A stretch of DNA of 64,000 bases from a bacterium (GTDB lineage: Bacteria; Myxococcota_A; UBA9160; UBA4427), in contig JANSYR010000001.1 of NCBI GenBank assembly GCA_024742285.1, positions 770,977 to 834,976 on the forward strand. Reading direction: 5' to 3'. Position numbers and translations under genes: made by a program. Below are positions 8,743 through 16,605 of this stretch, piece by piece. Each line of letters opens with the position of its first letter. Position 1 is the stretch's first letter. The notes beneath the pieces were generated by a model. The model was not told the origin of the DNA. It did no database searches and worked only from the letters and a program-made list of their open reading frames with translations.

Positions 8743-10418
8743 CGCAGCGGCTCCCCGGAACCGCCGCGTTCGAAGAACACGCGGCCGACACGCACGAAGG
8801 TTTCGCCTTCGGACGGCAACGCATCCTCGGGCCCCTCCGCATCGGGAGCCACCGAGCGCCGGTCCATCTGATAGAGCAGCTCGAGCACGGCCGGCTCGAC
8901 GCGCCGAAGGACCGGATTCGGATGGATGCCGATCGCGACGATCGGAATCGTGAGCGCGAGCAGGATCGCCCGCTCGACCCGGTCGAGATCGATCAGGCCA
9001 CGATTCGCGGGCTCGTCGACGGGACCGAGGAAGAGTCGCCGCTGGACCCAGAGCAGGTACGACGCCGCGACGACCATGGCGATCAACGCGAAGACCGACA
9101 GGGTCCGCCGGGTCTCGAGGCTGCCGAGCAGAACGAAGAGATCGCCCACGAAGCCGCCCAGCAGCGGCAACCCCATGAGCGACAGGACCATCACGCCGAA
9201 GAAGAACGCACAGACCGGCATCGGCTTCGCGAGGCCACCGAAGGCGCCCACCTCGGTCGTGCCCCGTCGCACGGCGAGGAAGCCGATCAGGACGAAGAGC
9301 CCGGCGGTCGCGAGCCCGTGGGTCAGCAGCTGGATGACCGCGCCGGTCAGCCCCTGCACGTTGAGCGTCGACATCCCGAAGAGCGCGAAGCCCGCGTACC
9401 CGACGGAGGCGTACGCGACGAGTCGCTTCAGCTCCTTCTGCACGAGGGCGAGGAGCGAGGCGTAGGCCAGGGCGACGATCCCGAGCAGGGAGAGCGCCGG
9501 GCCGCTCGCGTGCGCCGCGTCCGGGAAGAGCGGCAGCGCGAAGCGGAGCCAGCCGATCGCCGCGGTCTGGACGAAGCCCGTCGCGATCAGGACCGAAAGC
9601 CCCGTCGGCGCCGCCGCATGGGCGGCCGGCAGCCAGAAGTGGAGCGGCGCGATCGGGAGTCGCGTCGCGAGCGAGAAGGAGAATGCGAGGAAGAGCAGCC
9701 ACTGCTCGTCGACCTCGAGCCGGACGTCGAGCAGCGAACGCACCATCCCTTCGCCCCCGTCCCGCGGCAGGAGATCCAGACTCGCCACGCCGAACTGAGA
9801 AAGGGTCGCCTCGTGCAGGACGAAGGCGACGAAGAGGAGACCCGCGAGTCCGATCGCTTCGGTCGTCCAGAGCCGCGACGCAGCGCGGGCGCGACCGAGG
9901 CCGCCCCAGCGTCCCATCCAGAGCATGAGCGGAACGAGCCCGGCGGCCCAGAAGCCGATGAAGATGAGCAGGTTGGAGGAAGCGATCGCCCCGAGGAGCG
10001 CGCTCTCGAGGGAGAGGATCACGAAGACCCAGGACGGTTCGGCATCCCGCACGGATTCGCGGGACGCGATCAGCGCGAGCGGGGAGACCGCCGCCGTCGA
10101 GAGGAGGAAGCAGAGACTGATTCCGTCGATCGCGAACGCGACGTTGGCGCCCAGGGAAGGGACCCAGGGCACGGCCTCGAGTCCCTGCAGTCCGAGGGTC
10201 TCCGGGTCGAAGCCGATCGCGGCCCAGAGCGTCGCCGCGAAGGTCGCGAGGGTGGCGACGAGCGCGGTGCCCAGCCAGACCCGGGAGGGCAGCTCCCCGA
10301 GGCCGACCGCGCCGAGCGTCCAAGCGAGGCCGCCGAGCACGAAGGCTACGGTCACGGGCAGCGCCACGACGATCGCGAGCAGATGATCGGCCGCGAAGAG
10401 GACCAGCGTATTCAGCAT
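8739..10418 (-). CDS. nuoM: Complex-I-like antiporter subunit (NuoM-like)
   Basis: 559-residue polytopic membrane protein of the NuoL/M/N family. LATRLPIAPLHFWLPAAHAA and TAAIGWLRFALPLFP match the TM7-TM8 region of NuoM (PLHxWLPxAH). Compared by eye with E. coli NuoM, the TM5 glutamate is alanine (GFWAAGLVP), the TM7 lysine is arginine, the TM8 lysine is glutamine (FVQTAAIG), and the TM12 glutamate is aspartate (GGFVGDLF). A C-terminal tail of about 60 residues is hydrophilic. It lies between nuoL (13-bp gap) and nuoN (4-bp overlap) and is surely co-transcribed. Proton translocation cannot be assumed given the substitutions. Confidence 0.85.
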   Translation of the reverse strand: MLNTLVLFAADHLLAIVVALPVTVAFVLGGLAWTLGAVGLGELPSRVWLGTALVATLATFAATLWAAIGFDPETLGLQGLEAVPWVPSLGANVAFAIDGISLCFLLSTAAVSPLALIASRESVRDAEPSWVFVILSLESALLGAIASSNLLIFIGFWAAGLVPLMLWMGRWGGLGRARAASRLWTTEAIGLAGLLFVAFVLHEATLSQFGVASLDLLPRDGGEGMVRSLLDVRLEVDEQWLLFLAFSFSLATRLPIAPLHFWLPAAHAAAPTGLSVLIATGFVQTAAIGWLRFALPLFPDAAHASGPALSLLGIVALAYASLLALVQKELKRLVAYASVGYAGFALFGMSTLNVQGLTGAVIQLLTHGLATAGLFVLIGFLAVRRGTTEVGAFGGLAKPMPVCAFFFGVMVLSLMGLPLLGGFVGDLFVLLGSLETRRTLSVFALIAMVVAASYLLWVQRRLFLGPVDEPANRGLIDLDRVERAILLALTIPIVAIGIHPNPVLRRVEPAVLELLYQMDRRSVAPDAEGPEDALPSEGETFVRVGRVFFERGGSGEPLR

Positions 10419-10431
10419 CTCGACCCGCCTC

Positions 10432-12489
10432 TCATACGACCATCCAGGTCACGACGACGACCACCGTCAGCAGGCCGAGCAGGATGTAGCTCTGCATCCG
10501 GCCGTTCTGGATCCGCCGGAGCACGCCCCAGACCGCTCCGCGGAGAACGCCCGAGCCACCGGATACGACCAGGCGATCGATCAGCTGGTTCTCGATCCCC
10601 CGCGCCAGGGCGAGCTCGGAGAGTCGCCGGACCGGCCGGACGAGCAGGACCTGATAGGCGCGCTCGAAGAAGAACATCTCGCGCATCCAGAGCGCCGCGA
10701 TCCCCATCGCCCGGTGCTTCGATTCGCCGCGGTAGCCGCGCCGCGCATAGCGGGCGGTTGCGATCGCGGCCCCGAGCACGACGACCAGTGCGACGAGCGC
10801 CGCCAGCCAACCGCGCTCGCTGCCGATCAGCTCGGGATCGGGCGCCCCCGGAACCACGCGCGTCAGGAAGTAGCCGACGGTGTCCATCTGCTCGATCGGC
10901 ACCGGCATGAACTGCTGCCAGAACTGTGCCGGGCTGAGGAAGCCGCCGCTGAAGGCGAGGACGGCGAGAATGGTCAGGCTGTTCTGCTGCCAGCCGGTGG
11001 GATCCTTGAGGGGCGACTCGACGAGGCCGCCGGGTCGGACGTTGCCCCAGAAGACCAGGAAGAACGCGCGCCCCATCGCGAAGGCGAGGACGCCCACGCT
11101 CGCAACGACGACCGCGAGGAGCAGGTCGCTCTCCGGGCGCGCCGAGATCCAGAGGAAGGCGACGAGCTCCTCGATCGGAAAGAAGCTCGCGAACGGGATG
11201 GCGCCGACCAGGCCGAGGCTCGCGATCAGGAAGAGCCAGTGCGTACCGGGCATGCGACGGCCGAGCCCGCCCATGCGCCGCAGATCCGTCTCGCCCTGCT
11301 GCGCCTCGATCACGACGCCGGCCACGAGCAGCAGCAACGCCTTCGACACCGAGTGGGTGAGCATCAGGAATGCCGCCGTCGAGTACGCCCCGATCCCGAC
11401 CCCCAGGACCGCGAGCCCGAGGACCGCCGACGTGGTGAACGCGATCAGCCGCGGCAGGTGGAGCTGGTTCGCCGCGGCGAGACTCGCGAGGAGCGCCGTC
11501 GCGGCGCCCGCGAGGATCAGACTGCGGAGCGCCCCAGGCGCACTCTCCAACAAGAACGCGAAGCGCAGCAGGACGTAGACCCCCGCGACGACCGTCGTCA
11601 CCGATTGCAGGAGCGCCTGCGCCGACGCCGGCCCCTTCGTCGATTGCGGGAGCCAGAAGTGGAGCGGCAGCTGCGCGCACTTGGTCAGCGCCGCCAGCAC
11701 GAGACCGAAGCCCACGATCTCGAGCAGGAGCGGCGCCTGCGCCAGGCCGTAGGAGAGCCAGAGCACCCCCTGCCCTTCGAGCAGTCGGAACGCGGCCTCG
11801 ATGCCGCGGAAGGTGAGCGCCGGCGCCCCGGCGCGGGAGAGCCCGTCGAAGAGCAGGAGCATCGCCGCCAGGAGTCCCAGGTCGCCGACCCGACCGATCA
11901 CGAAGGTCGTCGCCCCGGCACGCGAGGCCTCACGATCCTCGAAGTCGAACGCGGCGAAGAGCTGCGAAGCGATCCCGACGCCGGCCCACCCGAGGAAGAA
12001 GAGCAGGAGGTTGTCCGCCAGGACCAGGACCAGGGTGGAGCCCACGAGCAGGTCGAGCATCGCGAAGGTGCGATGGGCCGCTTCGCGATTCCTCTTCCCG
12101 CTCGCGAACCCGCCGATCGCGTGCACGTACACCACGAGGGCGGTCCCGGTCACCACCAGGCAGAAGACCGCCGAGAGCGGATCGAGCTGGAACGCGAGCT
12201 CGGCGCTGAAGCTTCGCGGGCCGACACCGCCTCCGATCCAGGGGCCGACGCTGTCGAGCAGTCGCTCCGCCGCGCCCACGCCGACGAGATCGTAGAGGCC
12301 GATCATCGAGAAGCTGAGCGCGACCACGACCGCCGAGATCGAGACGCCGAAGACGAGCCGATCCGAGATCCGCGCCCGGACGAGGCCGATCAGGACGCCA
12401 TGGACGAACGCCGCGACGAGGGGAAGCAGCGCGATCCAGCGGATCATCGATCCGCCGAAGAGCGCCCCGGTCGTCGTCAGGTCGTCCAT
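10432..12489 (-). CDS. nuoL: Complex-I-like antiporter subunit (NuoL-like)
   Basis: 685-residue polytopic protein of the NuoL type, with FQLDPLSAVF, LADNLLLFFLGWAGVG and LTKCAQLPLHFWLPQSTKGPASAQALLQS. The long C-terminal extension, with helices after residue 500 and a basic amphipathic stretch, corresponds to the lateral helix region of NuoL. By eye the TM7 lysine (TKCAQLP) and TM10 lysine (SVSKALL) are kept. The TM5 glutamate is alanine (LGWAGVG against LGWEGVG), the TM8 histidine is glutamine, and the TM12 lysine is lost (SFFPIEEL against FFSKDEIL). ATG at 12489, 4 bp after nuoK. Confidence 0.88.
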   Translation of the reverse strand: MDDLTTTGALFGGSMIRWIALLPLVAAFVHGVLIGLVRARISDRLVFGVSISAVVVALSFSMIGLYDLVGVGAAERLLDSVGPWIGGGVGPRSFSAELAFQLDPLSAVFCLVVTGTALVVYVHAIGGFASGKRNREAAHRTFAMLDLLVGSTLVLVLADNLLLFFLGWAGVGIASQLFAAFDFEDREASRAGATTFVIGRVGDLGLLAAMLLLFDGLSRAGAPALTFRGIEAAFRLLEGQGVLWLSYGLAQAPLLLEIVGFGLVLAALTKCAQLPLHFWLPQSTKGPASAQALLQSVTTVVAGVYVLLRFAFLLESAPGALRSLILAGAATALLASLAAANQLHLPRLIAFTTSAVLGLAVLGVGIGAYSTAAFLMLTHSVSKALLLLVAGVVIEAQQGETDLRRMGGLGRRMPGTHWLFLIASLGLVGAIPFASFFPIEELVAFLWISARPESDLLLAVVVASVGVLAFAMGRAFFLVFWGNVRPGGLVESPLKDPTGWQQNSLTILAVLAFSGGFLSPAQFWQQFMPVPIEQMDTVGYFLTRVVPGAPDPELIGSERGWLAALVALVVVLGAAIATARYARRGYRGESKHRAMGIAALWMREMFFFERAYQVLLVRPVRRLSELALARGIENQLIDRLVVSGGSGVLRGAVWGVLRRIQNGRMQSYILLGLLTVVVVVTWMVV

Positions 12490-12493
12490 CCGC

Positions 12494-12811
12494 CTAACCC
12501 TCGAGCAGCCCGGCGTCCTGCACGTCGAGCGTGCCGCGACGCACGACCCGAGCGACGACGATCGCGAGACCGAGGGCGACCTGGAGCAGGCCGACGAGCG
12601 CCAGGGCGACGAGCAGGACCGCGCCCTCCCCGGGGCTCGCCTCCGTCGACCGCGCCGAGAGCCAGCCCACGCCGACCACGACGACCGAGAGCCAACCGAA
12701 GAGCACGCCGACCAGCATGCCGATCAGGCTGCGTCGCCAGAGCAGCCCGAGCATCGCGACCCAGAAGAGTGCGAGACCGCCCATCACGAGCGCGAACGCC
12801 CCGTCGATCAC
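12494..12811 (-). CDS. nuoK: NuoK-like membrane subunit
   Basis: 105 residues with three hydrophobic segments, the size and topology of NuoK/MrpC. The middle reads RRSLIGMLVGVLFGW where NuoK has RRNLIRILMGIELML, so the TM2 glutamate (E36 of E. coli) is lost. GLLQVALGLAIVV replaces the AEAAIGLAI region, so the TM3 glutamate (E72) becomes glutamine. The GTG start at 12811 has GGAGG eight bases upstream. It sits between nuoJ (40-bp gap) and nuoL (4-bp gap). Position in the operon supports the call, since sequence identity to NuoK is low. Confidence 0.72.
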   Translation of the reverse strand: MIDGAFALVMGGLALFWVAMLGLLWRRSLIGMLVGVLFGWLSVVVVGVGWLSARSTEASPGEGAVLLVALALVGLLQVALGLAIVVARVVRRGTLDVQDAGLLEG

Positions 12812-12851
12812 GACGAACGTCCTCCGGCCGAATCGTGCGGGATCGCCACGA

Positions 12852-13367
12852 CTAGCGGTTCCTCCCTTCGCCGCGCAGCAGCATGAGCGAGGCGAGAAGC
12901 GTCGCCGCCAACAGCAGCCCGACGAGCGAAACGCCTTCCTGGAGCGAACCGAAGAACCGGTCGCCGACGATGCTCTCCTCCGTGGGAAGACCGACCGAGA
13001 CGAGACGCGAAGCCGCAGCGCCGTCGCCGGCCTGCGCGAGGACGAGACCGAGAACGACGATCCCACCGGCGAGGACCCCGAATGCGAGGCCGCGGGCCAG
13101 GGCGGTCAGGCCGTCGGTCGGCGGGAGATGATCGCGATCGACGTCGACGAGCATCCATCCGAAGAGCTGCACGACGGCGAGCGCGAGGGCCGCCCCCGCG
13201 AGCGCGAACCAGGCGGGGTAGCCGCCGCCGGCCTGCACGAGCGCGAGGCCGAGGGCCGAGAGGGACGCGCCGGCGGCGAAGACCGAACGCGTGAGATTGC
13301 GGCCGAGGACGACGGACGCGAAGGCCGAAAGACAGGCGAGCACGAGTGCCACGACGAGGACCGACAT
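12852..13367 (-). CDS. nuoJ: NuoJ-like membrane subunit
   Basis: 171 residues with five hydrophobic segments and a gap between segments 3 and 4 (DVDRDHLPPTDGL), the layout of NuoJ. Residues 30-80 (LTRSVFAAGASLSALGLAL and YPAWFALAGAALALAVVQL) correspond to the NuoJ TM2-TM3 core, where the pi-bulge helix sits. The ATG shares one base with the nuoH stop (TGATG). Recognition rests on topology and on the place between NuoH-like and NuoK-like genes more than on strong motifs. Confidence 0.7.
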   Translation of the reverse strand: MSVLVVALVLACLSAFASVVLGRNLTRSVFAAGASLSALGLALVQAGGGYPAWFALAGAALALAVVQLFGWMLVDVDRDHLPPTDGLTALARGLAFGVLAGGIVVLGLVLAQAGDGAAASRLVSVGLPTEESIVGDRFFGSLQEGVSLVGLLLAATLLASLMLLRGEGRNR

Positions 13368-14539
13368 CAGCCACCGACTCCCGGGAGGCTCTCGAGCCAG
13401 AGCGCGATCGCCGCCACCAGCAGCAGGTTGGCCCACGCGACCGGAAGCAGCCGTCGTGTGGTGAGTCGCAGCGACCGGTCGTCGCGGCTGCTCGCCGACA
13501 TGCGCGCGACCCGCGATGCGACGAAGATCACCCCGACGAGCTTTCCCGCGAACACGCCGACGTGGAGCAACGTCACGAGCGCTTCCGGCAAGCCGCGCCC
13601 CACGAAGGGCGCCGCACGATCGACCAGACCGGCCGGATCGAGCAGGGGCAGCCCGCCCGCGCCGAGGAAGAGCGTCACGAAGAGCCCGGCGGCGAAGACC
13701 TCTGCGAGCCGCGCTTCGACACGGATCCAGTAGAGCTCGGTGGCGTCGCCGTCGAGACCGAGCCCGGCGATGCCGACGCCGCCGCTGCCGGGAAGATCCG
13801 CTCGCGGCGAGCTGACCCAGAGCGAGATCGCAGCCGCGAAGAGGATCGCGGTGAGTGGCTGCGTGAAGACGTTCCAGGCCGGAATCGGCCAGGCCTCGAG
13901 GCCCGCGACGACTTCGGGTCCGAAGAGCCGCGCGAGACCGGCGACGGGCCAGAGCATGCGCTGCTGGTCGAGGACGAGATCGTGGAGTCGAAGGGAGGCC
14001 GCATCGATCGCGAGCGGCGTCGTCGCGAGCACCAGGAGCGCCGTCCCCGCGATGGCCCGACTCGTCTGTCGCGCGGCCCCGATCCGCGACCAGGCGCTCC
14101 GCTCCGAGAGGCCGGTCGCGCTTCGCGCGAACGCCAGGGCGAGCAACACGAGCACGATCGCGACGAGACCGCCCTCGAGATCGAGGAGCAGGAGCGGCGG
14201 CCCGGCGGTCCCGCCCCAGGTCCCCACGATCGGCAGCATCGCGAGCCCGAGCACGAGCGCGCCGCATCCGAGCGCGCGCGAGAGTCGCCGCAGGCCGCCC
14301 CGATGATCGACGACCCGCGTACGGCGACGCACGAGCCGGGCGAACCCGGCCAGCGCCCGCGCCGTGACGGAGCGCGAGGGCGGATGGAGCGGACCTCCGC
14401 CCCAGACCGCGCGCGGCGGAGCGAGCTCCGGCCGATCCGGACGGGGGCGGCTGCGACTGCTGCGCTCGAAGACCGCGACGCTCCCGAGCCCGACCATCGC
14501 GACCCCGAGCCAGACCATGACCAGCAGGATCGTCGTCAT
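13367..14539 (-). CDS. nuoH: NuoH-like membrane subunit (divergent)
   Basis: 390-residue protein with about eight membrane segments. RVEARLAEVFAAGLFVTLFLGA near residue 270 and the following helices resemble the AEYA region of NuoH, the quinone-site subunit joining the membrane arm to the peripheral arm. The usual N-terminal GPN/Q-loop motif and the acidic AGYHTEYSG loop, which contact NuoB and NuoD, are not visible; a Pro/Arg-rich stretch (residues 28-60) is found instead. This is the most divergent member of the operon. Start ATG at 14539 overlaps the nuoA stop as ATGA. Confidence 0.65.
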   Translation of the reverse strand: MTTILLVMVWLGVAMVGLGSVAVFERSSRSRPRPDRPELAPPRAVWGGGPLHPPSRSVTARALAGFARLVRRRTRVVDHRGGLRRLSRALGCGALVLGLAMLPIVGTWGGTAGPPLLLLDLEGGLVAIVLVLLALAFARSATGLSERSAWSRIGAARQTSRAIAGTALLVLATTPLAIDAASLRLHDLVLDQQRMLWPVAGLARLFGPEVVAGLEAWPIPAWNVFTQPLTAILFAAAISLWVSSPRADLPGSGGVGIAGLGLDGDATELYWIRVEARLAEVFAAGLFVTLFLGAGGLPLLDPAGLVDRAAPFVGRGLPEALVTLLHVGVFAGKLVGVIFVASRVARMSASSRDDRSLRLTTRRLLPVAWANLLLVAAIALWLESLPGVGG

Positions 14540-14883
14540 TCGACGCGCCCTCCCCGACCGGCGTGAACGACCACGAGCAGGGTCGGCAGCACGAGCCAGA
14601 GCCCCGTCTGCACGCCGCCGACGCCGAGTCCGCGCAGCGAGACCGCTGCCGGCACGAGGACCAACGCGACGAGCGCAATGAAGAACGCGCCTAACAAGCC
14701 GCGGTGGAGGAGCACGGCGTGGCGCGGAGAACGACGCGCCTTCTGCGACACCCCGAACTCGATCGCCTCGACCGGAGCGGTCGCGGCCCGACGGGCGGGC
14801 AGCGCGCGACGCAGCCCGGCGGCGGCGAGGGGCACGGCCGCGAGCATCGCGAGCGCGATCAGCAGGAACAGCGACGCGGGCAT
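14536..14883 (-). CDS. nuoA: NuoA-like membrane subunit
   Basis: 115 residues with three hydrophobic segments. Between the first and second lies PVEAIEFGVSQKARR, equivalent to the YECG-containing loop of NuoA (here EFGV, with the Cys absent), followed by the helix HRGLLGAFFIALVALVLVPAAV. It is the first gene of the A-H-J-K-L-M-N operon. In complete nuo operons nuoB, C and D follow A, and E, F, G and I flank H; here A runs straight into H. The small size and weak motif conservation leave some doubt. Confidence 0.68.
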   Translation of the reverse strand: MPASLFLLIALAMLAAVPLAAAGLRRALPARRAATAPVEAIEFGVSQKARRSPRHAVLLHRGLLGAFFIALVALVLVPAAVSLRGLGVGGVQTGLWLVLPTLLVVVHAGRGGRVE

Positions 14884-15168
14884 GCGCCCCCGGCGGCCCG
14901 ATCCTCCTTCGCAGCGCGACCCGGGCGGACACGGGGCCGACGACTCGTGTCGGACCCGCTTCGGGGCGGCCACGTCGGACGCGATCGGACGGGCAATGGG
15001 GGGCGACCCACGGGCGGCGGGAACCGCGCCGTCAGGAGTCGCAAAAGTAGCCGTAGACCCCCGAAAGGTCAACGAAAATGCGGGGATCCGACCCCTCTCG
15101 AGCGCGCGCCGACGGCGGGCGCGACGGGCCGTGACATGCAGGGCTCGGTGGTTGGTAAGGTTCCCCCC
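14884..15168. other. Divergent intergenic region nuoA / gpsA
   Basis: 285 bp between the start of the nuo-like operon (leftwards) and gpsA (rightwards). It must carry promoters for both, but I see no confident -35/-10 pair, operator or RNA gene in it. Confidence 0.6.
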
Positions 15169-16230
15169 GTGAGTACTCCGACCGCCGTGCTCGGTGCGGG
15201 CAGCTTCGGCACTTGCCTGGCGAGCCTGGGCGCCCGCGAACACGATGTGAAGATCTGGGCCCGCCGCGAGGAAGTGGTGGAGTCGATCAATCGTGACCAC
15301 CGCAACCCACAGCACCTGACCGAGTTCGACCTGCCCGAGAGCCTCGAGGCGACGACGGACCTGCGCGACGCCCTCTCCGGCCGCGAGCTCGTGATCGTGG
15401 CCGTCCCGAGCACGGCCCTCCGCGAGGTGATGGAGACCGCCGCGCCCTGGATCGAGCCCGGCGCGATCGTCGTCTCCGCGGTCAAGGGGATCGAGTTCGA
15501 GACCGGGCTCACGATGCACGGCATCCTCGAGGACGTCCTGCCCGAGGAGCATCATCCTCGGCTCGTCGCCCTGTCCGGGCCGTCCTTTGCGGCCGAGATC
15601 GCTCAGCAGCGACCGACCGTCGTGACCCTCGCCTGCCGCGAGGAGGCCTACGCGATCTCGGTCCAGGCCACCCTCTCGAGCCCCTGGTTCCGCTGCTACA
15701 CGAACACCGACGTGATCGGCGTCGAGATCGCCGGCGCCCTCAAGAACGTGATCGCGATCGCGATCGGCATGTGCGACGCCCAGGAGGGCGGCCACAACGC
15801 CCGCGCCGCCCTGATGACCCGCGGACTCGCCGAGATCACCCGGATCGGCGTGGCGATGGGAGCGACCCCCGAGACCTTCCTCGGCCTGTCCGGGATGGGC
15901 GACCTCCTGCTGACCTGTACGGGCGACCTCTCCCGCAACCGGCGGGTGGGGCTCGGGCTCGGCGCTGGACGGGGGCTGGAAGAGATCGTCGAGGAGCTCG
16001 GTGAGGTCGCAGAGGGCGTCCACACGACCCGGGCGGCGGTCCGGCTGGCCGCGCGGCTCGGCGTCGACGCCCCGATCGCGAATCAGGTCCGCGCCGTGCT
16101 CGACGGCGAGAAGACGCCGCAGGAGGCAGGGCTCGCGCTCATGACCCGCCAGCTGAAGAGCGAGCGCGACGCGACCTTCGCGCGCCGCGGAGGAACGGGA
16201 TTCCGGGTAGGCGAACGCGATCGCAAATGA
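15169..16230 (+). CDS. gpsA: Glycerol-3-phosphate dehydrogenase [NAD(P)+]
   Basis: GpsA reduces dihydroxyacetone phosphate to sn-glycerol-3-phosphate, the backbone of phospholipids, in the cytoplasm. The 353 residues begin with the Rossmann motif GAGSFG, then WARREE, then the substrate-binding NVIAIAIGMCDAQEGGHNARAA with the catalytic Lys in ALKN, and later GLSGMGDLLLTCT. I prefer the GTG at 15169 (AAGG upstream), which places the Rossmann glycines at the usual distance; an ATG at 15136 would add 11 residues. Length is slightly above the usual 330-340. Confidence 0.96.
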   Translation: MSTPTAVLGAGSFGTCLASLGAREHDVKIWARREEVVESINRDHRNPQHLTEFDLPESLEATTDLRDALSGRELVIVAVPSTALREVMETAAPWIEPGAIVVSAVKGIEFETGLTMHGILEDVLPEEHHPRLVALSGPSFAAEIAQQRPTVVTLACREEAYAISVQATLSSPWFRCYTNTDVIGVEIAGALKNVIAIAIGMCDAQEGGHNARAALMTRGLAEITRIGVAMGATPETFLGLSGMGDLLLTCTGDLSRNRRVGLGLGAGRGLEEIVEELGEVAEGVHTTRAAVRLAARLGVDAPIANQVRAVLDGEKTPQEAGLALMTRQLKSERDATFARRGGTGFRVGERDRK

Positions 16231-16294
16231 AATCCGTCCCTCAGGCTGCTCGAGGACGAGCGAAACCCCCCGAAATCGCTAGCGTTCGCGATTC

Positions 16295-16309
16295 TGAAAA
16301 CGGTTTTCG
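16295..16309. promoter_or_regulatory. Fur-like box upstream of feoAB
   Basis: TGAAAAC-G-GTTTTCG is a 7-1-7 inverted repeat close to the Fur consensus model TGATAAT-N-ATTATCA. It lies 45 bp before feoA, where an iron repressor site is expected. The call rests on symmetry and position. Confidence 0.5.
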
Positions 16310-16353
16310 ATTCGCCGTCTCCGCGCGCCCGTCTCGTCCCTGATCCCCACGCC

Positions 16354-16605
16354 ATGCCCCCTACCACCACGCTCGACCGCGTCCCGCGCGGAGCCTCGGT
16401 CCGCGTCGTCACCGTCGATGGCGGCGATGCGATCGCGCGCCGACTCGACGATCTCGGGCTGCGCGAAGGGGTCGCCGTCGAGGTCCTGCGCCGTGCGCCG
16501 CTCGGCGACCCGACCGTCTTCGAGCTCCACGGCTATCAGCTCTGCCTGCGCAAGAGCGAGTCCGGGCGGGTTCGGGTCGAACCGGTCGACGGAGCCCCCG
16601 CGTGA
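16354..16605 (+). CDS. feoA: Ferrous iron transport protein FeoA
   Basis: 83-residue SH3-fold protein, the small cytoplasmic partner of FeoB. It shows the family pattern: LDRVPRGASVRVV at the start, then ARRLDDLGLREGVAVEVLRRAPLGDPTVFELHGYQLCLRKSES. Start ATG at 16354. It overlaps feoB by 4 bp (GTGA), so the two are translated together. Expression is probably iron-repressed through the Fur-like site upstream. Confidence 0.93.
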   Translation: MPPTTTLDRVPRGASVRVVTVDGGDAIARRLDDLGLREGVAVEVLRRAPLGDPTVFELHGYQLCLRKSESGRVRVEPVDGAPA

